NCBI GenBank assembly: GCA_035317605.1
Contig: DATHGT010000088.1
Coordinates: forward strand, 1-24,462
Length of the DNA stretch: 24,462 bases
Reading direction: 5' to 3'
Source of the DNA: DATHGT01 sp035317605
GTDB lineage: Bacteria > Methylomirabilota > Methylomirabilia > Rokubacteriales > CSP1-6
Part shown: one piece after another, positions 8,024 through 15,612 of the stretch
How the letters are laid out: each line of letters begins with the position of its first letter
Numbering within the stretch: position 1 is the stretch's first letter
The notes under the pieces: model-generated
What the model was told of the DNA's origin: nothing
Database searches by the model: none
Seen by the model: only the letters and a program-made list of their open reading frames with translations
Made by a program: the position numbers and the translations under genes

Positions 8024-10402
8024 GTGAGTCGTGGTCACGGCGCTGTCCCGGCCGCCGTCATCGTCGGGATCGTGCTCCTCGCGATCGCCGTTCGTCCCGC
8101 CGCTTGTAGCGGACAGCCCTTCGACTTCTCGGGAGTCGAGGCCGCCGCGACCGACGCCGTCGCGTCCGGCGAGATTCCCGGAGTGGTCGTGTTCGTCGGG
8201 CGCGGCGACGAGGTGCTCCTGCACCGGGCGTGGGGCTCGCGGGCCGTGGTCCCGCATCCGCTGCCCATGCTGCCGGACACGATCTTCGACGTCGCCTCCC
8301 TCACCAAGCCGTTCGGGACCACGCTGGCCGTCATGTCGCTCGTCGAGCGCGGCAAGATCATTCTCGACGCTCCTCTCTCCCGCTATCTCCCGGAATTCCG
8401 CGCCGCCTCGTTCAGTCGGGTGACCATCCGCCGGATACTGACCCACACCGCCGGCTTTCCGCCGATCCCCGGCAACGGCGCCCTGGCCAGCGGGTTTCCC
8501 AAGGCCGCAAAGCTGCTGGCCGCCAAGGCGCCTGACTACGCGCCGGGCACGGTGTTCCAGTACAGCGACACCGGGTTCATCCTACTCGCCGAGGTCGTCC
8601 GCCGGGTGAGCGACGAGCCGATCGATCGATATCTGCAGCGCTCGGTCTTCGATCCGCTCCAGCTCAAGGACACCACGTACCATCCGCGCGATGCGGTGGT
8701 CGCTCGCGTCGCGCCCACCGAGTTCGCGGACGGCGCGCTTCTCCAGGGCCGCGTGCACGATCCGCGGGCGCGCCTGCTCGGCGGCGCGGCCGGCCACGCG
8801 GGGATGTTCTCGACCGCGGCCGATCTCGCGCGGCTGTGCCGGATGCTGCTGAAGGGCGGCGCTCTCGACGGCCGTCGTGTCCTGCGCGCCGAGACCGTGC
8901 GCACGATGTGGACGCCCAGCCCCGAAGGCGACGGCAGCCGCGCGCTCGGCTGGGACATCTCGTCGGGCTACGCGCGCACGATGGCGCCGTTCTTCCCGCG
9001 GGGTTCGGTGGGGCACGTGGGATTCACCGGCACCGCGGCGTGGCTCGACCCGGCCACCCGGACCTACATGATCATCCTCACCAATCGCGTCCATCCCAAC
9101 GGTGGCGGCGTCGCGCGCATTCGTGACCTGAGACACCGCGTGGCGGCGGCGGTCGGCGCCACGCTCTTCGGCCGAGGGGCTTCGCCGACGGCCGGCGGTT
9201 CGGCATCGACCTCGACGGGCGCTGACACCGCCGCGGAAGGGTCGTCCACGTCACCGGCGCCGGTGAGCGGACGCGTCCTGTCCGGTCTCGACACGATGGT
9301 CCGGCAGAAGTTCGCGATGTTCATCGGCAAGGCCGTCGGCCTCGTGACCAACCAGACCGGCGTCGACGCCCAGGGCCGCCGCGCCATCGATCTGATCGCG
9401 GCGGCGGCGCCCGCCGTGCGCCTGCAGGCCATCTTTTCTCCCGAACACGGGGTGACGGGCGTCGCCAATGCCGACGTCCCGCACGGGCGCGATCTCGCCA
9501 CCGGCCGGCCGATCTGGAGTCTCTACGGTCCCACTCGCCGGCCCACGCTCGAGATGATGCGCGGCGTCACCCTGATCGTGTTCGACATCCAGGACGTCGG
9601 CGTCCGCTACTACACGTACCTGACCACGCTCGTGTACGTGCTGGAGGAAGCCGGGCGTCTCGGCATTCCGGTCGTGGTGCTGGACCGTCCCAATCCCATC
9701 ACCGGACGCGTGGTCGAGGGACCGCTGATGGATGCCGACCTCGGCTCCTTCACCGGCCCCTACACGATCCCCGTCCGCACGGGCATGACGATCGGTGAGT
9801 TCGCGCGGATGGTCGCCGAGGAGCGGAAGCTTCCCCTCGCCCTTACCGTAGTGCCGCTGACCGGCTGGGATCGCTCGACGTGGTACGACGAGACCGGGCT
9901 GCCGTGGGTCAATCCGTCGCCGAACATCCGGTCGGTGACCCAGGCGCTGCTCTATTCCGGGATCGGGCTGCTCGAGGCGACCAACATCTCCGTCGGCCGG
10001 GGGACCGAGACACCGTTCGAGGTGATCGGCGCGCCCTGGATGGAGGGCGAGCGGGTGGTGGCCGCGCTCGACCGTCTGAACCTCGCTGGTGTGAAGTTCG
10101 AGCCGGTACGGTTCACCCCGACCGGCGACATCTACGCGCGGATCGCCTGCGGGGGAATCCGATTCGTGGTGACCGACCGTGAGGCTATCCGGCCGGTGAC
10201 GGTGGCCCTGGCGGTGGCCGACACGCTAGCGAAGGTTCATCGGGCGGAGTGGAGGCCCGAGCACATCCAGAACCTCCTGGTGAATCGGTCGACGATGTGG
10301 GCGTTGCTCAGGCGCGAGCCCTTGCCGCGGGTCCTGGCCTGGGCGGAGGTCGATCGCAGCAGCTTCTTGAATCGACGCGCGTCGTATCTCATCTATCGGT
10401 AG
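8024..10402 (+). CDS. Exported fusion: serine beta-lactamase-fold hydrolase + NamZ (DUF1343) exo-beta-N-acetylmuramidase
   Basis: A 792-residue protein with an N-terminal hydrophobic export signal (about 7-27; the Cys28 context PAAC is a poor lipobox). Residues about 35-380 form a class C beta-lactamase/esterase-like domain: SLTK gives nucleophile Ser92 and Lys95, the YSD motif starts at Tyr180, and HVG at 331-333 sits where KTG lies in penicillin-binding proteins. A Ser/Thr/Gly-rich linker (about 385-415) leads to a DUF1343 domain (about 418-792) with GLVTNQTGVD, FSPEHGVTG, VFDIQDVGVRYYTY, LDRPNPI and GTETPFE. DUF1343 includes Bacillus NamZ, which removes terminal MurNAc from peptidoglycan fragments. 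In Bacillus, separate NamZ and beta-lactamase-family AmiE genes are neighbours in a MurNAc-recycling cluster, so this fusion probably acts on wall fragments outside the membrane. Confidence 0.92.
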   Translation: MSRGHGAVPAAVIVGIVLLAIAVRPAACSGQPFDFSGVEAAATDAVASGEIPGVVVFVGRGDEVLLHRAWGSRAVVPHPLPMLPDTIFDVASLTKPFGTTLAVMSLVERGKIILDAPLSRYLPEFRAASFSRVTIRRILTHTAGFPPIPGNGALASGFPKAAKLLAAKAPDYAPGTVFQYSDTGFILLAEVVRRVSDEPIDRYLQRSVFDPLQLKDTTYHPRDAVVARVAPTEFADGALLQGRVHDPRARLLGGAAGHAGMFSTAADLARLCRMLLKGGALDGRRVLRAETVRTMWTPSPEGDGSRALGWDISSGYARTMAPFFPRGSVGHVGFTGTAAWLDPATRTYMIILTNRVHPNGGGVARIRDLRHRVAAAVGATLFGRGASPTAGGSASTSTGADTAAEGSSTSPAPVSGRVLSGLDTMVRQKFAMFIGKAVGLVTNQTGVDAQGRRAIDLIAAAAPAVRLQAIFSPEHGVTGVANADVPHGRDLATGRPIWSLYGPTRRPTLEMMRGVTLIVFDIQDVGVRYYTYLTTLVYVLEEAGRLGIPVVVLDRPNPITGRVVEGPLMDADLGSFTGPYTIPVRTGMTIGEFARMVAEERKLPLALTVVPLTGWDRSTWYDETGLPWVNPSPNIRSVTQALLYSGIGLLEATNISVGRGTETPFEVIGAPWMEGERVVAALDRLNLAGVKFEPVRFTPTGDIYARIACGGIRFVVTDREAIRPVTVALAVADTLAKVHRAEWRPEHIQNLLVNRSTMWALLRREPLPRVLAWAEVDRSSFLNRRASYLIYR

Positions 10403-10405
10403 ACC

Positions 10406-11359
10406 TCATCGCTCGATCACTTTCACACCGCTCGCCAGCGAGGGCTTGAGACGCTCGCGGCGCCCGGGCGGGATCGTGACGGTGGCGGGATCGCCGTCGC
10501 TCACGAAGCGCTCGCCCGGGTTCTTCTCGAAATACGCCAGCCAGTATCCCAGATCCTGATCGACGGCCTGGATGCGGGGCAGCCGCGTCGGGTCGAAGCC
10601 GCGGGCGAACGGGGAGGGCGCGGCACCGCCGGCGACCATCAGGATCGCGTCGTGGCGGTAGGCCACGCCCTTGGCCTCGCCGCGAAGCGCCCACGCGACG
10701 TGGCGAGGGTACACACCGTGGGGCAGGGCCAGGGTGCGGATGCGGTAGTCCGGCACGTGGCGCTGGATCCACTGCTGGGCCCCGGCGATCTGGCCGCGCA
10801 CGGTGGGCTCGTCGTACTTGCCGAGATTGGCGTGCCACAGCGTGTGATTGCCGATCTCGTACCCGCGGGTGACCAGGTACTGGAGCTTGCGGGCCTCGTA
10901 TTCGGGTTGATCGAAGAGCCGGTTCGGGCGGCTCGCCCCCGGCAGCACGTAGAACGTCGCGGCGCGTCCGAAGTCCGGACGCTGCGCGATGAACGCCTCC
11001 AGCACGCCGAGGCCCGACTTGGGATCGATCTCCACGGCGCCGGTCCGCTGGACGTAGCGGAACTGGCCCGGGGAGGAGTCGTCGAAGGTCAGCACCACCG
11101 GGGTGGTGCCGGCGGGAATCGCGATGCGCGCGTCGAGGACGTCGTTGAGGTTGACCAGCCGATATCCGCGCGCGTACAGGGTCTCGAGGTCCCGGCGAAA
11201 ATTCTCGGGCGTCCGCGTCCAGCGATGCTCGGGATAGTCGATCTTGTGATACTCGAGGATCATCACCCGACCGAGCTCGTTGGGCGGGAGCGTCGACCCT
11301 CCAGACGCGGCCCAGGGAACACCGAGAGCGAGGAAGGCGGCGACGACGGCGCGCTTCAC
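10406..11359 (-). CDS. Secreted polysaccharide deacetylase (NodB/CE4 family)
   Basis: A 317-residue protein from GTG 11359, which overlaps the stop of the preceding gene (GTGA). An N-terminal signal peptide (KRAVVAAFLALGVPWAASGG) suggests export. The NodB domain is recognisable: ILEYHKI, then TFDDS with Asp93 and Asp94, and GNHTLWH with His172 and His176. Asp-His-His is the expected metal triad of carbohydrate esterase family 4. A later LPHGVYP replaces the usual RPPYG-type loop. The family removes N- or O-acetyl groups from chitin-like polymers, peptidoglycan or exopolysaccharide; the substrate is unknown here. Co-transcription with a putative glycosidase points to envelope or exopolysaccharide processing. 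It is convergent with the NamZ fusion gene, 3 bases apart. Confidence 0.92.
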   Translation of the reverse strand: MKRAVVAAFLALGVPWAASGGSTLPPNELGRVMILEYHKIDYPEHRWTRTPENFRRDLETLYARGYRLVNLNDVLDARIAIPAGTTPVVLTFDDSSPGQFRYVQRTGAVEIDPKSGLGVLEAFIAQRPDFGRAATFYVLPGASRPNRLFDQPEYEARKLQYLVTRGYEIGNHTLWHANLGKYDEPTVRGQIAGAQQWIQRHVPDYRIRTLALPHGVYPRHVAWALRGEAKGVAYRHDAILMVAGGAAPSPFARGFDPTRLPRIQAVDQDLGYWLAYFEKNPGERFVSDGDPATVTIPPGRRERLKPSLASGVKVIER

Positions 11360-12831
11360 TTGGCGGCGAGCGTGCCCTTGGGACGCAGCGCCGCGCCCGT
11401 GTAGTCGTTCTTGGGATTCCAGAGCATGAAGCCGAGGCCGCCCGCGTCGTCGGCGCCCTTGATCTGAGCCCGGACCTCCGGCACCCCGAAGATCCGCTTG
11501 TCGAACGCGTAGTCCTTGAAGTCCTGAAGCCACGGACGCACCTGAACGGGCAGTCCGGCCGAGCGCTTGCGGATCAAGCGGACACTCTCGTGGACCACGT
11601 GGTACGGATTGGCCACGGGATTTCGATAGCCGGGAATCCCCACGTGGTAGCCCGACGGATAGACCATCGGGCAGATGTAGTCCAGATGCGGGGCGATCTC
11701 CTCGATCCGCTGGCCGATGTCGGTGTCGTTCTCGTTGAAGGCGGTGTAGCCGAACACGTCGGCGCCCACGAAGGCGCCCATCGCCCCCAGCTCGGTGCGC
11801 GCGCGGCCCAGGAAGCCGGCGATGGTCCGCAGCCGGGTGTCCTTGCTGTTGGGCCGGGCGTAGCGGGCCGCGGCCAGCTTGCCGTCCGTGGGAAAGCGGA
11901 CGTAGTCGAACTGGACCTCGTCGAAGCCCTTGCGGATGGCCTCGCGGGCGATGGCGAGGTTGTAGTCCCACACCTCCGTGCGGAACGGGTCGACCCAGGC
12001 CAGGCCCTCGCGATCGGTCCACGGCTTGCGGGTGCGGGTGTCGATGATGGCGAGATCGCGCCGGTGCTGGGCGAGCACGTTGTCCTTGAAGGTCACGATG
12101 CGCGCGATCGTGTAGACCCCGCGGGCGCGCAGATCGGCCATCATGCCGTCGAAGTCCTTGAGGATGACCGGGCCCTGGGCGCCGGCGGCCAGGGCTAGCG
12201 GCACCTCCGTACGGTAGGGGATCCATCCGCGGTCGCCCTTGACGTCGAGGACGACCGCGTTCAGCTCGGTGCGGGCGACGAGATCGAGGACCCGGCCGCG
12301 AATCTTGGAGTCGGCGAAGCCGTAGTACGTGAGGTACGCGGCCTTGATCGGCTGGCGCTTGAGCTTCACGTCGATGGCCGCCCGCGTGGGCGCCACCGTG
12401 ACTTTCGCGTGACCGGGGAGCTTGATGGTCAGCGACGCGCTCGCCGGCAGGGGACCGAGCGTGAACGCGCCGTCCGCGTCGGTGCGCGACTCGCGGCCGG
12501 CGGCGACTATCGATGCCCCCACGGCGGCGCGCCCCTCGGCATCGCGCACGCGTCCGGTCACGCTGGACGGCCATCCCTCGACGCTCGGCAGCGGCGACGC
12601 GGGTGTGGGGGGGACCGCGGGCGACGCGGGAGATGGTCCAGGGGGCGGAGTGCCGAGGGCGGGCGGCGAAACCACCGCCGCGTTGACGGGCTGGGGGCCG
12701 GTGGTGGCACGTGCCCGGACGGAAGGAGCGAAGAACCAGAACCCCAGGAGTACCGCGACCCCGACGCCCACCGCGAAGCTGCTGCCTACCCAGAGCCGAC
12801 GTCGCGAGGGCAGGTCTGATGTGTCGTCCAT
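11356..12831 (-). CDS. Membrane-anchored DUF4015 putative glycoside hydrolase with Pro-rich linker and CarboxypepD-reg-like domain
   Basis: A 491-residue protein. Residues about 13-34 form one transmembrane anchor (LWVGSSFAVGVGVAVLLGFW). A Pro/Ala/Ser linker (about 45-85) follows, then a carboxypeptidase-regulatory-like beta-sandwich (about 88-150, SSVTGRVRDAEGRAAVGASI). A DUF4015 barrel fills about 160-480, with LDVKGDRGWIPY, GFDEVQFDYVRFPTDG, GADVFGY and YICPMVYPSGYH. DUF4015 resembles GH13-type TIM barrels, and the Asp in FDYVRFP sits at a likely active-site position. ATG 12831 is chosen because the longer open frame upstream is a shadow of the divergent hydrolase gene. It is translationally coupled to the deacetylase. 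Confidence 0.9.
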   Translation of the reverse strand: MDDTSDLPSRRRLWVGSSFAVGVGVAVLLGFWFFAPSVRARATTGPQPVNAAVVSPPALGTPPPGPSPASPAVPPTPASPLPSVEGWPSSVTGRVRDAEGRAAVGASIVAAGRESRTDADGAFTLGPLPASASLTIKLPGHAKVTVAPTRAAIDVKLKRQPIKAAYLTYYGFADSKIRGRVLDLVARTELNAVVLDVKGDRGWIPYRTEVPLALAAGAQGPVILKDFDGMMADLRARGVYTIARIVTFKDNVLAQHRRDLAIIDTRTRKPWTDREGLAWVDPFRTEVWDYNLAIAREAIRKGFDEVQFDYVRFPTDGKLAAARYARPNSKDTRLRTIAGFLGRARTELGAMGAFVGADVFGYTAFNENDTDIGQRIEEIAPHLDYICPMVYPSGYHVGIPGYRNPVANPYHVVHESVRLIRKRSAGLPVQVRPWLQDFKDYAFDKRIFGVPEVRAQIKGADDAGGLGFMLWNPKNDYTGAALRPKGTLAAK

Positions 12832-12843
12832 TTGGCGATTTCG

Positions 12844-12873
12844 AAAATACTCGAACGCTTCTCGCGCGACCAA
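12844..12873 (-). promoter_or_regulatory. Candidate promoter of the glycosidase-deacetylase operon
   Basis: On the minus strand TTGGTC (12873-12868) and TATTTT (12849-12844) are 18 bases apart, just before ATG 12831. The stretch is AT-rich relative to its surroundings. Confidence 0.35.
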
Positions 12874-12900
12874 GAAAAATCTGACGATGTGCGAACCGAG

Positions 12901-12906
12901 TACAAT
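12901..12906 (+). promoter_or_regulatory. -10 element 6 bases before the start codon (possible leaderless mRNA)
   Basis: TACAAT (5 of 6 to consensus) is followed by six bases and ATG 12913. No Shine-Dalgarno is present. The nearest -35-like sequence, CTGACG at 12881-12886, is too close (14 bases). Confidence 0.45.
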
Positions 12907-12912
12907 CGCGCG

Positions 12913-13758
12913 ATGCCAAGCTCTCCGTTCGCCTGCGCGACCGCGCGTCATCGGACGTTCGACACCGGCAAGGTCACGCTCCACGCTCTCGAATGGGGCG
13001 AGCCCGGTCGCCCGGGACTGTGCCTGCTCCACGGAGGCGCCGCCCACGCCCACTGGTTCGACCGTGTAACCGGGGCGTTCGTGGATCGGTTCCACGTGGT
13101 GGCCCTCGATCAGCGCGGCCATGGCGAGAGCGGATGGCCCGCGCCTCCGGCATACGCCACCGAGGATTTCGTGGGCGACCTGCTGGGCGTCTTCGATCTA
13201 CTCGGCTGGGAGCGGGTGATCCTGGCCGGCCACTCGATGGGCGGTCACAACTCGATGGCGCTTTCCGCGTGGCACCCCGACCGCGTTCGCGCCCTGGCGG
13301 TCCTGGATTCGCGTCCGGCGATCCCGGCGGAGCGGCTCAGCTCACTGCGCGCCCGAGGCCAGCAGCGAACGCGCAACCCGTACCCGACCCGCGAGGCGGC
13401 CGCGGCGGCGTTCCGACTGGTCCCGCGCGAGACGATCGCCGAGTCAGCGCTCCTGCATCACCTCGGGGAAGTCGGGGTCGTCGAGCGGGATGGCGGCTGG
13501 TTCTACCGCTTCGATCCCGACGCCAACCGGCTGCGCGGCCCCGCGGACTGCTGGCCGCTCCTCTCGAGGATCAAAGCGCCGACCCTCTACGTCCGCGCGG
13601 AGCTGAGTCCCAACCTCCCGCCCGATCACGTCGCCCGCATCCGCGAGCTGGTCCCTCACGCGGAGATCGTCGAAGTCCCCGGCTCCTACCACCACGTCAC
13701 CCTCGACGCCCCCGACGTCGTCATCACCGCGCTCGACCGCTTCCTCCGCGCGCTCTAG
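12913..13758 (+). CDS. Alpha/beta hydrolase
   Basis: A 281-residue cytoplasmic alpha/beta hydrolase. The oxyanion region LLHGGAAHAHWFD is at about 38-50, DQRGHGESG at about 66-74, and the nucleophile elbow GHSMGG contains Ser108. The C-terminal histidine is in GSYHHVTLDAPD. A cap region lies between about 130 and 215. The fold covers esterases, C-C hydrolases, haloperoxidases and lactonases, so no substrate can be assigned. ATG 12913 was chosen over an in-frame ATG at 12832 because homology-like sequence begins there and a -10-like TACAAT ends 6 bases before it. Confidence 0.9.
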   Translation: MPSSPFACATARHRTFDTGKVTLHALEWGEPGRPGLCLLHGGAAHAHWFDRVTGAFVDRFHVVALDQRGHGESGWPAPPAYATEDFVGDLLGVFDLLGWERVILAGHSMGGHNSMALSAWHPDRVRALAVLDSRPAIPAERLSSLRARGQQRTRNPYPTREAAAAAFRLVPRETIAESALLHHLGEVGVVERDGGWFYRFDPDANRLRGPADCWPLLSRIKAPTLYVRAELSPNLPPDHVARIRELVPHAEIVEVPGSYHHVTLDAPDVVITALDRFLRAL

Positions 13759-14933
13759 CACATCAGCCAGTCGCCGTAGGTGCCGCGGATCGGCTTGCCT
13801 TCCGCGAAGCGGGAGAAGCGGAAGGCGTGGACGTCGTCGCTCGGCGTCTTGCCGTCGGTCACCAGCCTGGCCACCATGTCGCCGACGGCGGGGGAGAGCT
13901 TGAAGCCGTGGCCGGAGAAGCCGACGGCGAGGTAGAGGCCTTTCACGGGGCTCTCGTCGAGGATCGGGTGCCAGTCGGGGGTGACGTCGAAGCAGCCGGC
14001 GTAGCCCTTGGCGACTTCACCTTGTTCCATCACCGGGAAGCGATGCATCGCGCGCTCCATGGCCTCGGCCGTCTCCTCGAACGTCACGCCCTCGTTGTAG
14101 CGGTCGGGGTCGGCGCGGTCGTCCAGCTCTTCCGGGTCGAGCGGGCCGACCAGCGTGAGACCGCCGGTCTCCGGACGCGTGTAGATGTTCTTGACGAAGT
14201 CGTAGACGAGCGGGTGGGGCTCGCGCGCGCCGGCCGGGCGCGTGAAGAAGTTGATCTTGTGGCGGCATACCGTGAGCGGGATCTCGACTCCGGCCATGCG
14301 GCCGATGCGATCGCCCCAGGTACCGGTGGCGTTGATCACCACGGGCGCCTGGATCTCCCCGCGATTGGTGTCGACTCCCGTCACCCGATTGCCCGTGATC
14401 GAGAGCCCCAAGACTTCGGTCTGCTCGAGGAACGTCGCCCCGCCTTCGCGCGCGGATGCCGCGAAGCCCTGCGTGGTCTGTGATGGGTCGGCGTAGCCGG
14501 CCTCGGGCTCGTAGCAGCCGGCCACGAAGTCGTCGACGCGGAGGCGCGGCTCGATCTCGCGTATCTCGGCCGGCGTGATCAGGCGGGAGTCGATGCCCAT
14601 CGACTGCTGGAGGGCCACCGATTTTTCCATCGGCACGCGCAGCCGGTCGTCGACGCCGAGGAGATAGCCCACCCGGGTGAACGACGCGGTACGCCCGCCC
14701 GTGTGCTCGGCGAAGTGCTCGAAGAAGCGCAGGGCCTGGAGCACCATCCGGCACGTCTCGGGGGTGCTGTAGTGCTGCCGGATGCAGGCCGAGCTCTTGC
14801 CCGTTGCCCCGGAGGCCAGGAAGTTCTTCTCGACGACCACGACGTTGCGGACGCCGCGGCGGGTGAGGTGGTAGGCGATGCTGCAGCCGGTCACCCCGCC
14901 GCCGATGATCACGATGTCAGCCGTTCGAGCCAT
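13755..14933 (-). CDS. FAD-dependent oxidoreductase, DAO family (sarcosine oxidase beta/glycine oxidase-like)
   Basis: A 392-residue flavoenzyme. The N-terminal FAD-binding motif DIVIIGGGVTGCSIAYHL (residues 6-23) and the following VVEKNFLASGATGKSSACIR region are typical of the D-amino acid oxidase superfamily, closest in style to sarcosine oxidase subunit beta. The internal INATGTWGDRIGRMAG and C-terminal GFSGHGFKLSPAVGDMVARL are the second and third FAD-contacting segments. The family oxidises secondary or primary amines, taking a hydride to FAD and usually releasing hydrogen peroxide. No partner subunits lie nearby. GGGGGAGG before ATG 14933 supports the start. Its stop overlaps that of the alpha/beta hydrolase within one CTAG. 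Confidence 0.93.
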   Translation of the reverse strand: MARTADIVIIGGGVTGCSIAYHLTRRGVRNVVVVEKNFLASGATGKSSACIRQHYSTPETCRMVLQALRFFEHFAEHTGGRTASFTRVGYLLGVDDRLRVPMEKSVALQQSMGIDSRLITPAEIREIEPRLRVDDFVAGCYEPEAGYADPSQTTQGFAASAREGGATFLEQTEVLGLSITGNRVTGVDTNRGEIQAPVVINATGTWGDRIGRMAGVEIPLTVCRHKINFFTRPAGAREPHPLVYDFVKNIYTRPETGGLTLVGPLDPEELDDRADPDRYNEGVTFEETAEAMERAMHRFPVMEQGEVAKGYAGCFDVTPDWHPILDESPVKGLYLAVGFSGHGFKLSPAVGDMVARLVTDGKTPSDDVHAFRFSRFAEGKPIRGTYGDWLMC

Positions 14934-14991
14934 GACGCCTCCCCCGCGATGAAGGGCAAGGGCTACCCCTCCATGCGGGCCAGTCTAGCGG

Positions 14992-15006
14992 ACTCCCGCC
15001 GGGAGT
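14992..15006. repeat. 15-base perfect inverted repeat in a divergent promoter region
   Basis: ACTCCCG, one C, CGGGAGT. It lies in the 252-base gap between the divergent FAD oxidoreductase and RNA-binding protein genes. A TAGACT hexamer (minus strand, 14987-14982) is 4 bases away. This could be an operator; no regulator is identified. Apart from this palindrome, the promoter-like hexamers at 15033-15068 and the leader of the RRM gene, I see nothing else in the gap. Confidence 0.4.
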
Positions 15007-15032
15007 GAAACGCGTCGCCGCACGGGCGATGC

Positions 15033-15068
15033 TTGACAGGTGCTGGAGGTGAGGGCTTCAGGTATACT
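15033..15068 (+). promoter_or_regulatory. Promoter-like hexamers upstream of the RRM gene
   Basis: A perfect TTGACA (15033-15038) and TATACT (15063-15068) are both strong matches, but their 24-base spacing is too long for a normal sigma-70 promoter. TATACT may act alone with a weak -35, giving a leader of about 110 bases before ATG 15186. Confidence 0.35.
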
Positions 15069-15185
15069 GCGACCGTCTGGTTCGATCGTCGGTTCAATCG
15101 GGAGCCCTCGCATCTCAGACCGCGTCTCGGCCCGCTTCCGCGCCCGGCGACGTGTACACCCACAGGCGGAAGACGGAGGCGCCCC

Positions 15186-15572
15186 ATGGCACAAAAGCTC
15201 TTCATTGGCAGTCTCTCGTTTTCCACGACGAGCGAAGGTCTCCGCGAGTTCTTCACGCAGTGCGGCAACGTGACGTCCGCGACGGTCATCACGGACCAGT
15301 TCTCGGGCCGATCGCGCGGCTTCGGCTTCGTGGAGATGGCCACACCGGAAGAGGCGACGGCCGCGGTCCAGCGGTTGAACGGCAAGGATCTGGACGGACG
15401 ACAGATCAAGGTCGAGATGGCGAAGCCGGCCGGATCGGGCGGCGGTGGTGGCGGCCGGCCTGGTGGCGGCCGACCCGGCGGCGGCGGGGGCCGTGGTGGC
15501 TTCGGTGGCGGTGGCGGCCGGCCGGGTGGCGGCAGTAGGCCCGGCGGCGGCGGCGGCGGGAATCGCTGGTAA
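15186..15572 (+). CDS. Glycine-rich RRM RNA-binding protein (Rbp type)
   Basis: A 128-residue protein with one RNA recognition motif (about 3-80) followed by a Gly/Arg/Pro tail. RNP2 is KLFIGSL (residues 4-10) and RNP1 is RGFGFVEM (about 43-50), both with aromatic residues that stack on RNA. The tail (about 82-128) is mostly GGG and GRPGGG repeats ending in NRW. The architecture matches bacterial Rbp proteins, which often respond to cold and bind RNA in the cytoplasm. A GGAGG site lies 6 bases before ATG 15186. The gene is followed by a strong terminator hairpin shared with the convergent selenoprotein operon. The low-complexity tail could support condensate formation, which is inference. Confidence 0.93.
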   Translation: MAQKLFIGSLSFSTTSEGLREFFTQCGNVTSATVITDQFSGRSRGFGFVEMATPEEATAAVQRLNGKDLDGRQIKVEMAKPAGSGGGGGGRPGGGRPGGGGGRGGFGGGGGRPGGGSRPGGGGGGNRW

Positions 15573-15583
15573 CGACGTCGGCG

Positions 15584-15612
15584 AGCGTCGGAGGGGACGA
15601 CCCTCCGACGCT
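15584..15612. terminator. Bidirectional terminator hairpin
   Basis: A perfect 12-base inverted repeat (AGCGTCGGAGGG / CCCTCCGACGCT) with a 5-base loop lies between two convergent genes: 12 bases after the RRM stop on the plus strand and at the stop codon of the minus-strand selenoprotein gene. The U tract is weak on both sides. Confidence 0.7.

Noticed and set aside
8024..9200. Antibiotic resistance beta-lactamase
   Set aside because: The domain lacks a typical class C YAN/KTG set (YSD and HVG instead) and is fused to a muramidase, which points to cell wall or ester substrates.
12832..12912. ATG 12832 as start of the alpha/beta hydrolase
   Set aside because: The extra 27 residues do not look like the family, and the segment carries promoter-like sequences for both divergent genes.
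15079..15102. tRNA-like T-arm sequence (GGTTCGATC and GGTTCAATC)
   Set aside because: No acceptor stem, anticodon arm or other tRNA part can be built around it.
15445..15570. GGC-rich repeats as a CRISPR or tandem DNA repeat element
   Set aside because: They encode the Gly-rich tail of the RRM protein in frame, with irregular units and no spacers.
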